In this document: positions 34,007-46,528 of the stretch, in pieces
Layout: each line of letters begins with the position of its first letter
Numbering within the stretch: the stretch's first letter is position 1
NCBI GenBank assembly: GCA_009733575.1
Contig: ML769406.1
Coordinates: 236,085-300,084, forward strand
Length of the DNA stretch: 64,000 nt
Reading direction: 5' to 3'
DNA from: Gymnopus androsaceus JB14
Lineage: Eukaryota > Basidiomycota > Agaricomycetes > Agaricales > Omphalotaceae
Notes under the pieces: model-generated
Told to the model about the DNA's origin: nothing
What the model saw: only the letters and a program-made list of their open reading frames with translations
Database searches by the model: none
Translations under genes and position numbers: made by a program

Positions 34007-37000
34007 ATGGAAGTGATTAATCAAATTCGACGCGAGCGTGGTATCGGCCTCGACATTGCGCCGGACTCGGATTATGGAAGAGCTATGGCATTCTACCAGA
34101 GGACGACACACACGTCGAGCGAGGAGTACGTTCTTTCAGAAAAGCGCACAGTCAACGAGTAACTAACTTTGTTCTTGCAGATTGGCAGATAGGATTTACA
34201 CCAAAGCCGCTCACTTTGTGCTCGAATTTGTTCAAAATGCAGATGACAATATCTACTACCCTTCCGTAACGTCAGAATTGACCATGGATTTTGACGAGGA
34301 CTCTGGCATGCTTGTCGTTTCCACGAACGAACAAGGCTTCAAAGAGGAGGATGTCAGATCGATCTGTGACCTAGGAGAGAGCACGAAGAAAGGTTCAGAG
34401 GATAGTATCGGTATGTTCTTGTTCATTTGCTGGTCAGTTCCTGGTCTTAACAAAGCTTGCCTTTCCCCGTACAGGTGAAAAAGGTCTCGGTGAGTACTGG
34501 CAGCTCTTCTGTCTTTACCGTATGGATCTAAGGTTTTATACGCGTACAGGATTTAAATCCGTATTTAAAGTGGCATCTTCTGTCTATATCTGTTCCAAGG
34601 AATTCCGTTTCAAGCTGGAGAGGGCCAATATGTTGATACCCGAATGGGACGAGACATACGCCGCCAGACCAGGATACACGGTGTTCCACATTCCTATCGC
34701 AGACTTCAACGATCGTGCACTCGTTACCGAAGAATTGCGGGCTTTACAGCCGACTATCCTTCTATTCTTGCGGAAGCTGAGGCGCTTGAACATCACCATC
34801 AATGGGAGCTCTCGTGCTTTCGCTCGTGAAGACAATGGGGACTTCATCCACCTGCTTTCGGGCGATCAAAAGTCTCAATCGTATCTCATTGAACGTAAAG
34901 AGATAGCGACGACGCCCGACCCAAAACTCAGACCACAAGCTCATACTAGTGCAATCGTTTTGGCGTTCCCTGTTGGCGGGGAGAGGGATCTGTCTCCGCT
35001 CCTCCCAGCCGAAAATCAGAACGTTCATGCGTTCCTTCCACTACGCAAGTGTGGCTTTTCGGTATGTTACAATCGTTTCGAGTCTACTTTCAAGCTAAAA
35101 CAATACGCATAGTTCATAATCCAAGCCGACTTCATCGCAACCACCAATCGCGAAGACATTCAGGAGAATCTTCAATGGAATGTTACTCTTCGCGATGCTA
35201 TCGCCGGTGTTTTTGTTGGAGCTATTCAGAAGATGCTTGGTCCTCAGTCCAAGAGACCCAACTTCCGTTACACCTGGCTAGCGTACTTGGCAACCTTCAA
35301 TCCTCCTTCATTCTTCATTCCCATCTTTACGCGCATATTGAATCTTCTCAGCTCTCGAGACATCATTGAGGGCACTCATTTCCAACTGCAGCGAGCCTCG
35401 CGAACTCTTATGATCGGGAGATTCGAGCATCAGTCACATCCCTTCATGGAGCAGCGGTTCCTACCCAACTCCCTCTCATATATGACCAAGAAGTACAACA
35501 GTGTCCTGTTTGCCCAGGAGCTGAAATCCCTCGGTGTCCAGACAATGACGGATGATCATTTGTTACATGCACTCGAGGCCATGATCTCCAAGGGTGAATA
35601 CAAAGTCCAGCCAAAGATATGGCAAGATGCAGCTGCCAATTTCCTAATCGAAGGCAGCGTGCCCTGGAGTGACATGCGTCATCTAGCGATAGTTCCAGTA
35701 GTGGATGGGACATGGGTAGCACTCCGCCAATGCAGCGACCTTTTCTTTGATTCTGCGGATGGAGTACACATTCCTGCCAATGTAGTCAGACATATAAAAC
35801 GGATCCCTCTCACCTCTGCAAGGCATCGACTATTCGCCCAATTTGGAGCAAAAAGTGCCGAGCCGTGCCATATTGCCGAAGAAATATACAGTCTACATGC
35901 AAAGAATCTCGTCTCAGCCTATCCTCTTTTAGAGCATGCGAAATATCTCTTTACCTGGCGCAGCTCTATATCGACACAGCCAAAAGGCAAGTTGCGCGTC
36001 TATGATCAGGCTGGTAGATCAAGAATGTCCACCAGCATCTACATGGACAATCCTTCATCTCTAAACCCTGTCAGGCTATCGTTCTTCCTGGGTGAATTTG
36101 CAGAATTTCTTCACGATGATTATCTATCCGCATTTGCCGGTAGCTACTATTCCGAACGGGAGTGGTTCTTGTGGCTGCAGGAGGCGGGAATAGCGATCCA
36201 ACCTCGGCTCAGCTCTCGGAAGACATTGTCTGATGAGCTGTCTTCTTTTGTTCGCCTCGCCTCGTCATCTCGAGAATCGAGCCGCGATGTATTAATGATG
36301 TTGCAGCGGTATTGGTCGGTCTTCAAGAGTTCACCGGCAGTCTTGAAACAGCTGCGAGGCTGTCAATTTATGTGCAGAGATTCATCGCTTCATCCTTTGC
36401 AAGAGACTTTTTTGGACCGTAGTCTGCTGCACGGGCTGAACCACATCTCCCTTCCATTCCTTTCAGTTGCCGATCCTGATTCGTACTCGTGGAATTTCCT
36501 TGTTGATCTCGGTGTGTCCTTACGAAAGGATGGCGCTTTTTGGTTGAAGGTCCTGCAGCGATTACAAGTGAATAACGTGCACATTACTATTCCAGAGGTG
36601 ACAAAAATATACAAGGAGCTGAACAGGCTCAGCATTGACAATGAAGATCTGCAGTAAGTTCTTTCGCTATCGTGTCCGCTGATATCCAAGCTAAATCTCT
36701 GTTGCTAGATTCGCTTTCCGTGCATCACCGTTGATTCTTGTTCCCGGTGAGCATGCGGCTTTACGCTGGATTTCCGTGGAAGATTGCACCTGGCGTGGTC
36801 CGGAATTCATGCGTACTAAATGCTCGCTGAAGGCGATCTATCCTGGTCTGGAGTCGTTCTTCACTGAAGTCGTTAATGTTTGTCAACAACCTGATCCACG
36901 TATCCTCATCACCGAAATGAAGCGCGCCATTGAAGAGGCGCCCGCTCAAATCGAGTTGGTGACTGAGATTGCCCTCGAAATATCTGACCAGATTCAAGAG

Positions 37001-38888
37001 TTCGCTGGCGCCGGTAGTCCTTCCTGGGTTTCTGACCTTGTCCAGCTCGAAATGTTCCCTGTTCGGATGCCGGGAGAATCACTTCTTACCCTTCGGCACG
37101 CGTCCGATTCATTTTACATACCAGATCGACTGGGCCATTTTTCGGAAGTTTTCTCTCAGAAGGTTCCACTTCTGTGTCAAGAATGGGCATCGTCGAAATT
37201 CCAGCCGTTATTCTCAGCACCTCCATTCAAAGATCGCCTGAAGTATCTTAACGATGCTATTAGTACTGCGTTTGATTTCGGCGATACACAGTGTATGCCA
37301 GATACTTCCGCAACAGAAAGATATCATGGCAGAATGAAGTACATATTGGCGTAAGTCGCGCTGTACCTCTACTACTCTTACCGTTCAACACTTCCTGACA
37401 CCCTCTTACTATTAGTGAATGCCTTCAGAGGTGGGGAAGATTCACATTCAACCACTCCAAGCAACATCTTGTCAATATGCTGCAGAATTTGACAGTATAC
37501 CGTGCTCAACAAATTGTGGCTCGACACTCGATTGATGGGCAGGAAGCTCCTCCTTCTACTAGCCAATTGGTCGTTCTGTCCGGAGAGAGCGATTCTTCGC
37601 TCCGATTCATTCAAGATGGAGCCCAAGCGGGATTCACTGTCATCGTTTCTGCCGAATGCTCTGTTGAAAAAGAAGACGAGCTTTTCAGCAAAGAGCTTGC
37701 GCCTAGGCTTTCACTCGAATTTCGCGCTTTGTATGGTCTCATGACCCAACCTCTACACATTCTTGAGGAAGACCTGGACATCGAAGCATTGTCCCACGCT
37801 TTGGACAGAGCTAGCTCTGATACCTGGGCTCGCTCGAGTCCGCAGGACGACAACTTAGCCATTATCAGGCCTGCGCGGAAACAATCCCCTCGAACCTCAT
37901 TTCCCCCGAATACACATGACGCAGATATCAACCAGGTCAGTAAGTTGACAGTAGATCGGCAGCGTAAGGCAGAGAAGGAAGCTTTCGAAGTGTTACTTCA
38001 GAGCGTCTCACTCGCAGGCACAAAAAGCGACACTGCGGCGCTCCTTAACGGTGCAAATACCTATGACCTGCCTTTTGTATTTGGGCAGATGACGCTCGAT
38101 AAGAGCTCCGATGTAACCAGCTTGGTCAGTCGCGAGGCTCCCTCGTCCGACTTGGTTGTTATCCCTCCAAGAGACGCGTCGGATTATGAGAGTGCAGTCG
38201 ATTCCCCATCTTCTCGCCAGAACATTGTTCCAAGTGGCCTATCTTTCATCGATTCAGGTGTAATACTTCGGGCCAGCTCCCCTCCTTCCCAATACGAGCA
38301 AGAAAATGGAATTGCTGGTGAAGTTTTTGTCAGTAATTCTTTTATTTGAGGTCGTTCTTCCTTGCTAATGCTACAACAACAGGCTCTTCACATGTTGAAA
38401 TCTCTTCTACCCGGTTTTACGAATGACTGCTGGAAGAGCGAGTTCAGAAACTTCCTCAACTTGGACCCGTGTGTGCCCGGAGTAGCTGATTTCGAATACG
38501 CTGACAAGGAAGGCACTCTCACTACGATACTTTTTGGCAAGGCACGCTTTTCACAGTGGTCCGAGGCAAAGTCGGAACTGCCTACATACCACATCGAAGT
38601 CAAGACCACCTCCTCCGGGATGCATACACCTTTCCACGTCAAAAGCGCTCAGCTGGATAAAGTGAGTAACTAGTATCCTCGACTTCTTTACAATCTTACA
38701 TTGGATTATAGGCGGCATCGATGAGGATTCGTTCTGCAAGTGAGGTTCAGCCTGAGATTTATGTGATTCTTCGTATTGCGGACATTAGAAGTACCCCCAG
38801 CTACCGTTTCTTGCCAGACCCTCATCGGTTGTTGTACGACGGAGCATGCACTGTTGTGTCCGACGTCCAAGTGGTCATAAATGTATGA
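34007..38888 (+). CDS. NO VEIN/sacsin-like GHKL ATPase with DUF3883 C-terminus
   Basis: Nine exons join in phase to 1,475 aa, including a 15-nt exon at 34475-34489. The N-terminal GHKL (Hsp90/histidine-kinase type) ATPase fold shows FVLEFVQNADDN (N-box), DEDSGMLVVSTNEQGF, then GEKGLG/FKSVFKVAS (lid glycine box). A long middle region (about residues 290-1000) has no motif I recognise. The C-terminus (GEVF/ALHMLKSLLPGF, then YHIEVKTTSSGMHTPFHV and EIYVILRI) matches the NOV_C/DUF3883 domain, which has a PD-(D/E)XK-like IEVKT motif. Proteins with both ends are known from plant NO VEIN and many fungi; prokaryotic relatives occur in defence islands. Function here is unknown; ATP-dependent chaperone or nuclease-linked roles are inference. 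The sixth intron uses a weaker gtcagt donor. Confidence 0.85.
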
Positions 38889-41351
38889 TATTCACGCTAT
38901 GTAAAGTATAAGTAACTCAGTACATACAAATTTCTCTTGGAAATTTCATGGTAGTGCTCACGCAACATAACCCAGTCCTGGTCCATCACCCCACAATTAG
39001 TACTTAGTGCGCCTGGGGCCGAAATTTTTAACGCGTTTGAGCAAAAGGAAATGGGTGGCTGTGTGAAATTCCCATTTTTCGAATTTTTGGACTTGACCTC
39101 GATCATCTCTCTCACAAATTCCGAATCTTGCAGCCAATAAGAAGCCCAAGCGGGCTTTAGGCTGTTTTAGGTCGAAATAACAGTACGTTGAAGCCTTGAA
39201 GTCGGAAAAATGGTTATTCATTTTTGCTGGAGAACTTTTTTCAATCAACTCAACCCCAAGGAACGCTAACCTTGCCTAGCTCTCACTCCTCGAGTTTGGC
39301 ACTCGGAGCAGCTTCCAGTTTGTGGACATTTGCGGACCTTACCTTTCACTCATCCGAATCTTCCCTCTAGCACTTTCAGCTTGAATTCCTCCGTCGTTTT
39401 TATCGAACCCGAACCAGCTCGTTCATTCATCGGGACCATGATACATTCCGAAGCGTTCCCGTTAGTCCGGGATTCCAGCGGCTGTAATATAGAAATTCCA
39501 TTCTACTCTGACGCGACCGCGGAATCGCACCGTAGAGCTTCTTCGGTGGTGAAGCTCAAGCTCACATCACCGTCCGACTCGAAATTCCCTCCGAAATTCT
39601 TTCACTCGAGTCTCGAAGAAAGCTCTCCGTCCTTCCATCCTTCCTTCCTTGGCCAAGTTGGCCAAGGATGTCACTGCTTATTGCTTCCTATCCTTCCTTC
39701 ACAGGGTCTAGGAAACGGATTTAGGATCTCCCTATCCTCCTGATCGTCCGTGCTATATTGGAGACGGAGCTACAACCCGGGCACTTGGCTACGATGTTCC
39801 CCCTTGGATGACGCTGGAGTCCTCCGAGTCTGTGTAATTGACGTCGTGATTCGTCATTGCGCTGTGCGCAGCGATGTTGTCTATGGTTCATCTCCGCTGC
39901 AGTGTTGCTAGCGTAACTCTCACTTAGGGAGAAGCTTGGGACGAGCAATAGCAGTTTTCGAGTTCACTATGCAGGACATTTGCGGGTGCTCATCAACATA
40001 CTCGCCACATATCACTATATGGCCGAGTCCCTGCGGATTAAAATGTATCCCAGATGTACCATGGCCAAGGCCAAAATCATTTCCGCTTAGAACATCGGTC
40101 GGTTAACATCGGAATCGTCTCGAACTTGTTAGTTTGTTGATGGAGTAGCTGAAGCTCAAATCGTCATCCGATGGTTTCCATGTAAAAAGGATGCTACTCT
40201 TGTACCGATGGAGGCCGACTCAAAGTTTCTTTGGAAAGGAAGCTCTCCTCTTCCCGATTGGCCAAGGCACCTTTCCCGATTGGCCAAGGCACCAAGTTCG
40301 TCATTCACTCGGATGCCTGCTTCCTTAGCCTAGCGTTCATCCCTTCCATCTTCGTATCTTCGCCTACCGCTGTACTTTACGGACTTCGATACCCCTGTTC
40401 ACAGTTCCTGATTGTCTGTGGCGTTAGGCGGAGCACAACAATGAAGGAATGAAGGCTCCAGCTCACACTGACGCGTTCTTGGCTGTAGTCACTGGATGTC
40501 TGGACGGTGTTCATCGTCATCGTCATTTATCGCTCAAGCTCATGCTTCATGACCATCCAGCATTGGAATCTGGTTCAATTTGGGTGGAGATGAAAGAGTT
40601 AACATAGATGCAGTTGACGGTTCCTGATTGACCGTGTCGTTAGTCGTTGTTATTCAAGCGCTGCGATTCATGAGCGCATCCAAAGCTCATCGATAATTTT
40701 TTTTGTCGGCCTTCCTCCACGCTGCTCGCTTGGCGAGGACAAGGGGTGTTGTTCAGCTCCAACGATCTACAGCTGATGTGGGCAAAGGCATTTATGAGCT
40801 TGGAGTCAGCCGGAACTAGGAGAGAGGGGAGCGCAGACGTGTCTCACTTTTGGAGTGCGCCATTACGCGTCATTTCTGGTACTTGGTATCTAATTTTTGA
40901 TATCCTACCACTACGAACAACGTGCGTAGCTACGAAGAAGAAAATACTATTTTTTTGCATTCTTTCCAATTGCAACACATCGGACTTTTTTAAACTTTCT
41001 TCTGACTTGGTCTTCTGGATTCAATATAGGTCATGACCTCCTAAGTATTAGGTGTAATCCAAGCTCAAAGAGTGACATTGAGCGGGATTATCGATATTGT
41101 TTACTTGTTGTTTACGTGCTTTTTAGGCCCTAGCCGGGGTTTGTGGAGATCAGTTTCGCTCTTTGCTTCTTACCATCATCATCGATATCTGAAGCTTGGA
41201 CGAGCTCTATTCCGTTTCATTTCCGCTGGGCAGGAACTTCTATACTACTTTAATCTTTTTTTCTTCAACTCTTTTAAAGGCAGAGCCTTTGAAAAAGCCC
41301 GCCTTTCTCGAAACGAAACCAACAAACGCGTCGTAGAGATCCTCAGCGACC
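38889..41351. other. 2.5 kb intergenic, no gene recognised
   Basis: No open frame here shows a family signature. Pur/pyr-rich patches (ccttccttcc) and the small repeat at 40251-40294 are the only structure seen. Confidence 0.5.
40251..40294. repeat. 22-bp direct repeat, two copies
   Basis: cccgattggccaaggcacc occurs twice in tandem. A related ggccaagttggccaagg lies at about 39651-39667. Confidence 0.7.
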
Positions 41352-42017
41352 ATGAAGCGAAACTTTTTCACGACCTTGTTCAAATTTTCCCTCGCCATTG
41401 TCGTTTTCTTGCATCTCTTCAGCAGCACCAATCGGGTCTACGCTCTTCCATCTCCATCGCCGGAAGCGTACCAAATCGCAGCTCGAGCAGCGCCTGCGGA
41501 ACTTCGCGGTCGTTCCTACCGTTTGCTTCAGGCAAAGTCAACAAGCTCGCCTCCCGCTGCTGCTGCTTCTGCCAGTGACTCGAGCAAGCATCCAGCATCG
41601 GATACGTCTAGCAATTACAATCTCGACCAGTCGACACCTTTAGGACGTGCCGAAAGGTTTCAGGCCGTTCAGAAGAAACGCGTACAGGACGCATCCAGTG
41701 CTTCGGGATCGCGTCGTCGCCGTCGAGATGTCGAGATGGTCACAGGAAGAGATTCGACCGAGACTCTGTTATCGCATAGTGGACCACCACCTAATGCTCC
41801 TCCGAATCCTCCGCCTGCCGATCCAGCGAATGCAAAAGCTTCTGCTGGTGCTTCTTCTACTACTACTACATCGGTGACGCCTGTTCCTACTATTCCTACT
41901 CCTACACCGACTCATGCAAAGCCTGCGACAGTGAAGCATTCGGAGTCGGATTCGTCAGCTTTAAAGTCACAGTCGAAAACTCGAAAGACTGGGACGCCGA
42001 AGAAGGGTCAGAAATAG
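41352..42017 (+). CDS. small secreted low-complexity protein
   Basis: A single exon of 221 aa. The start MKRNFFTTLFKFSLAIVVFL gives a basic n-region and hydrophobic core, and cleavage is likely near VYALP. The mature part is rich in Ala, Ser, Pro and Thr (PPPNAPPNPPPADPANA, TTTTSVTPVPTIPTPTPT) and ends in a basic tail (KTRKTGTPKKGQK). A polybasic SRRRRRD at about residues 118-124 could be a Kex2-type processing site. No Cys pattern or known domain is visible. It could be a cell-wall or effector-like protein, or a type II membrane protein if the leader is not cleaved. Confidence 0.6.
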   Translation: MKRNFFTTLFKFSLAIVVFLHLFSSTNRVYALPSPSPEAYQIAARAAPAELRGRSYRLLQAKSTSSPPAAAASASDSSKHPASDTSSNYNLDQSTPLGRAERFQAVQKKRVQDASSASGSRRRRRDVEMVTGRDSTETLLSHSGPPPNAPPNPPPADPANAKASAGASSTTTTSVTPVPTIPTPTPTHAKPATVKHSESDSSALKSQSKTRKTGTPKKGQK

Positions 42018-43333
42018 CTCGGCGCGGAAGAGGAGGGACAAGAGGAAATCATAGTGCATTGGAAGTACTTGCATACTGTATATTCGGACACGAGATGATT
42101 GGGCAGGCTTCATTTTCTCCTACCATACTGTACTCTTACATACATACATTTCTCCCTTTTGGGTTGTCTTTCTTTTGTGGTTGGTTTTACGTAGCGGATT
42201 TGTACAGTTATAAGGCAATCTAGGTCTAATGACTAGGCTATAAATTTTGGTGGTACACCGAGATAGCTAGCGAGAGGATACCGGATACCCTTAATAGGTG
42301 CGATGTACCTTAGTTGATCGAATGGCTGGCATTTGTTTTGTCATTTTTTTGTGGGAAGTTGCAGCCTCCAAGTTGTCTGGATATTACTTGAAATGAGAAA
42401 AGCAACAGTGGGGGAATCATTGACGGAAGGACGGAAGTTAAGGACCCTTTAAATGGACCCACTTTGCGCAGAGCGGAAAAGGCTGCTTGATGCCTGATAA
42501 TAGCTAGTCTGTAGTCTCCCATACAGTGGAACTGCCACAAAGTTGTGGCAGAGAAAAGGTACAAGTACTATCAAAGTACTATCGTGCCTGTTGGCTTTAA
42601 AGCCGGGGGAGTTTATAAGATACATACATACTGCAATATGTATACTTATGAAATACATCATAGTCTCAGTGTTTGAATGGTTGAGCTCCCGTTCCGCAAG
42701 CAGCATTAAGTGCCAAATTCACGAATTTCTCAAAGTTTCGCGTTGGTTTCGTATTGGTTTCGCGTGTGTCATTACTAGCATTGAATACATGGAAAAAGTC
42801 ATACATACCTAAAGGCAGCTTCCACTGTCTGCCGGAACATTTCTCCGAGGCTTTCCGGGACAATATTGAAGAGTTAAGAGGTTCTAGGAGAAGTAGCGCT
42901 CCGAAACGAGGTTGCACGGGTGACGACGGGACGGGAATCGCGTCCTTCATCTCACGCGCCCAACACGCACGCCTGTACTCGACCTGTACTTACACCACAT
43001 CAGTGAAAGAAAGGCACAAAAGCAACCTGGACAATTCTCAGACTTTATCGATTCGCCAGGGATTCGCATCCATCCATTGCCGGCGCTCAATGAACAAAGA
43101 CAGCTGCAGTGCGGACTGTGCGGTGCTATAAAAGGTTTGCTGTTGGAATCACCAGAAACGGTGATTCTTAACCTATGCTAATTCTGACGGAGCTTCTACC
43201 GAAACATGACACTGACGGTGACAACTGTATACAGCTCTCTTACTGTATTGCAACACGTGTGATGAGTTTGAAAGCTATAGACTTGAGGCGGACGTGAGAT
43301 ATTATCATTCTCGCCACTTGGAACTCATTCATC
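42018..43333. other. intergenic; right part duplicated upstream of the second NACHT gene
   Basis: No gene recognised in 42018-42995. From 42996 onward the sequence is nearly identical to 58111 onward, through the promoter and first exon of the NACHT gene. Confidence 0.5.
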
Positions 43334-46157
43334 ATGACCATCTTCCCCAATGCTCACAACTTTACCATAAACAATGGATCATTCCCTAATGTTGCAGGCG
43401 ACTTGAACTATAACTTTCATGGAAAAGGGGAAGAGCAAGACTACAGTGCATAATTTATCTTCAACTTATCTTGTATGAGGCTCACATCTCCTTTGTGCAG
43501 CTGGTCTGAAATTACTCTACAAAAATGCCGTTCGGGGCGCTTTTTATAACTCTGAACAGCGTTTTCCTCCCCCGAATTGTCATGTGGGCACTCGAACTCA
43601 AGTTCTTGAAATCCTGACGAGCTGGATTACTGATGTCGCTGATTTCGACATCCATTTATTGGCTGTACGGCGCAGCCGGTGTAGGCAAATCCGCGGTGGC
43701 TCAGACCATATCAGAGAAGTTTGCGGCTTCTCATCTTGCTGCTACTTTCTTCTTTGCACGGGCAGATCCTTCGCGGAACAACTTGACTTCTTTCTTTACC
43801 ACTATCTCCTACCAACTAGCAACATCTCCGACACTTGGACCGCTCCTCAAATACCCCATTGATCTTGCTGTCCGCGAGAATCCTAGCATTGTACACGCTG
43901 TTCTAGAAGAACAGTTTCGGGATCTCATAGTGCTACCGTGCATTTGGTTGACTACAACTTGCAGACTGACCACTGAACAATGGAAGGACCTTCCTCGGTT
44001 GATCGTCATTGATGGACTCGATGAATGTATCGATATTGCATCTCAGGAGCGTTTACTATCCATTATCCGTCAAGCCAAAACTGCGACCCCGCCCTTACCA
44101 TTCGAGTTCCTCATCTGTAGCCGACCCGAGCCTCGCATCCGCAATGCTTTCAGACATCAGGACTTTCATTTTATCCTGGATTGCACCGACATTGGTGAAT
44201 CATTCGAATCCGGGAAGGATATCGCCAGGTTTCTCCGACATGAATTTCGCAAAATCCGACAAGAACATGGACAAAGCATGGCATACGTAGCAGAAGACTG
44301 GCCTGGCACTAGCATTATCCAGCAGCTTGTGGAAAAGGCATGCGGACAGTTTATCTATGCTGCGACTGTCATCAAGTATGTCGGGGATTATGATGGTTTT
44401 CCAGTCGAGCGGCTGGAGATCATTCAAAAAATCACTGTGCCTGACGACTTTAATTCGCCATATCCTGATCTCGATCTCCTATACATGCAGATTCTTTCTG
44501 TATGTCCAAAGACAGAGCTTTTCTTTGACGTCATGGCTCATATTTTGAGACCTGATAGCACATTCTTTGACAAGCGTTATGAACAAACATCAGCCTTTGT
44601 CCTTGGAGGTCTCTTCTTCCTTCCCAAGGGAAAGGTTTGGACATTGTTGTCCCGACTGCACTCAGTGCTGTTCATACCAGAGAATGACCATGAAAATATC
44701 ACAGTACGCCATGCATCTTTCATTGACTTCCTCACCGATCGAAAACGGTCAGGGAAACACTTTATCAACACAGACAGGAAAGCACGACATGAGCGGGTTC
44801 TATTTTACTTGCTCAAGATAATTTTAAATTCAACCATTCACAACTGGAAGTATCATTTTAAATGGTCAGACTCTTTTTCTCACTAGTAGATTGAACTCAA
44901 GTGCATTATTTGACAGTGCACGGTCAGAATTTGAAGATTATGCATGCACTTTCTGGGGTGCTCATTTTGAAAACATCAAAGATTTATCCAGTAGCAGAAT
45001 TCTAGCTGTGCTCACTCAGGTTGACCTTTGTGGGCTGCTGAATGTTGCTTTGAAGTATAAGAATACTTTAAATGATTTTATTGTCATACTGCAAAGATGT
45101 CTACTAAATTTCCAATGTGTTGTTCAGTGGGCCTATGTTCGTTGGTCTTCTTTCCAATCTATTGTGTTCATCATTGATTTGCTACCCTTAGGCTCTACAA
45201 CAACGTTTTAATCATCTACCAATCCTACCAATCCTTGATGTTCTGATCAAGCAATATAGATTGTTTGACCTCGGTTTTCGGATCTCAATACCATCTTCTC
45301 TTGATACTCAAGCCAGGGAAGTTCAAATGGTGGCGATTTTGGTGATCAAGACACATCTTATCTTGTATCAACCCCGCCGAGCAGCTCATAAAATTCGGTT
45401 AGAAATGATTTGTTCCCTCCTAACCCGCCTCCCGGACTACCTTCGGTGGGACTTGACACAAATCCGCGACCTTATCATGCACTCTCCCTGGTCAGCATAC
45501 CTACCCATTTTGCCCTTGAACATGAATCCGCCCCAATTCAATTCCAGTCTGTGGAATAAATATCCAGACAAATTCACTACAATCCCAGTTGATTATGCTG
45601 AATGGCACAAAGAAATGGGGTTACAGTGCATTTGGATCTTCTCAGGAATGTCTTCTCAACATATGGTTCTGTATGCTCAAGATCATTGGATTAATCATAT
45701 TCTGAGTGCACTCCCATCAGACAAGATGTTGCAGGCCTTACTAGACAATGCGGCTTTACTAAATAAAGAAGATGCAAGGAAGGTTCTGGAATGGGCTGAG
45801 GTTTGCAGCTTCTTGGAATCATAATTTATTAGCCTTACTTATCCAAATTTTGAATATTAGGGTGCGGATGAGTCTCAGGATCAACTCGCTCAGCAGCTTA
45901 TCATGCGGATTTGGAGGTACTTGGAGCCTCGACCTGTAAAGTTCAGACAACAGAGCTGTCTTTTGGCAGGATCGAAGAGCAGCCTCGCCAGTGATGGGTC
46001 TCACTGGCAGTGTGGAAGAGATGTTGGCAGTGAGTCTGACAGGCACAAAGCCAAACCTAGCTTGATTGTGGAAAAGCCTACAAAGAGCATCAACATTGAC
46101 CAGTCGTCTGAAAACAAAGCCAAGCACCGCTGGATGGAGAAGCTTTGTTGTTTTTAA
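43334..46157 (+). CDS. NACHT NTPase (fungal NLR-like), copy A, one frameshift
   Basis: Exons 43334-43445, 43501-44864, 44917-45136, 45192-45800 and 45861-46157. The N-terminus MTIFPNAHNFTINNGSF is the short leader common to Agaricomycete NACHT proteins. The NTPase has Walker A GAAGVGKS and Walker B LIVIDGLDEC, followed by a sensor-like ICSRPEPRIR and a winged-helix-like region with RHASFIDFL. No WD40, ankyrin or TPR array follows; the C-terminal part is an unrecognised helical region ending in a basic KHRWMEKLCCF tail. Compared with copy C, exon 2 has one extra T near 43645 (gatttcg versus gattcg), which breaks the frame before Walker A. Intron 2 has a gtcaga donor where copy C has gtgagt. 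Fungal NACHT proteins act in heterokaryon and immunity-like signalling; that role is inferred from family. Confidence 0.8.
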
Positions 46158-46224
46158 TTATGCTATATTTTTAGATACCCTGCTACTAAAAACCTGTATT
46201 TTGCATTTTAATTTCAACATCAGC

Positions 46225-46379
46225 CAGTCTCCCAAAGCCAGCCGTACTTGCGTGAGGATTTAATGAGCAATACTGAGATCACGCGGATAAGTGACCAACA
46301 GCCAATCAGATCATTTCAAACATGAGAATCCTCACTCCAGGATGGCTGGAATAACTGTTACGGCTTGTTTTCGGCATGG
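46225..46379 (+). repeat. left TIR of the RecQ/DUF6589 element
   Basis: Outer block 46225-46243, then a region with a 9-bp inverted repeat (gtgaggatt 46252-46260 with aatcctcac 46327-46335), then inner block 46344-46379 (ggctggaataactgttacgg, ending cggcatgg). Confidence 0.8.
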
Positions 46380-46528
46380 TGAGGCGCCAATCACCTGAGA
46401 GCGTGCCGCACGCGTGCTCATTCTTGTTTATCGCGTTCGCGTTACTTCCACAACACGCGCTAGGTTTCTCATTTTAATCGTTCTATTTAATACACACAGT
46501 CTCTACTACTCTCACTCTCTTTGATTTT

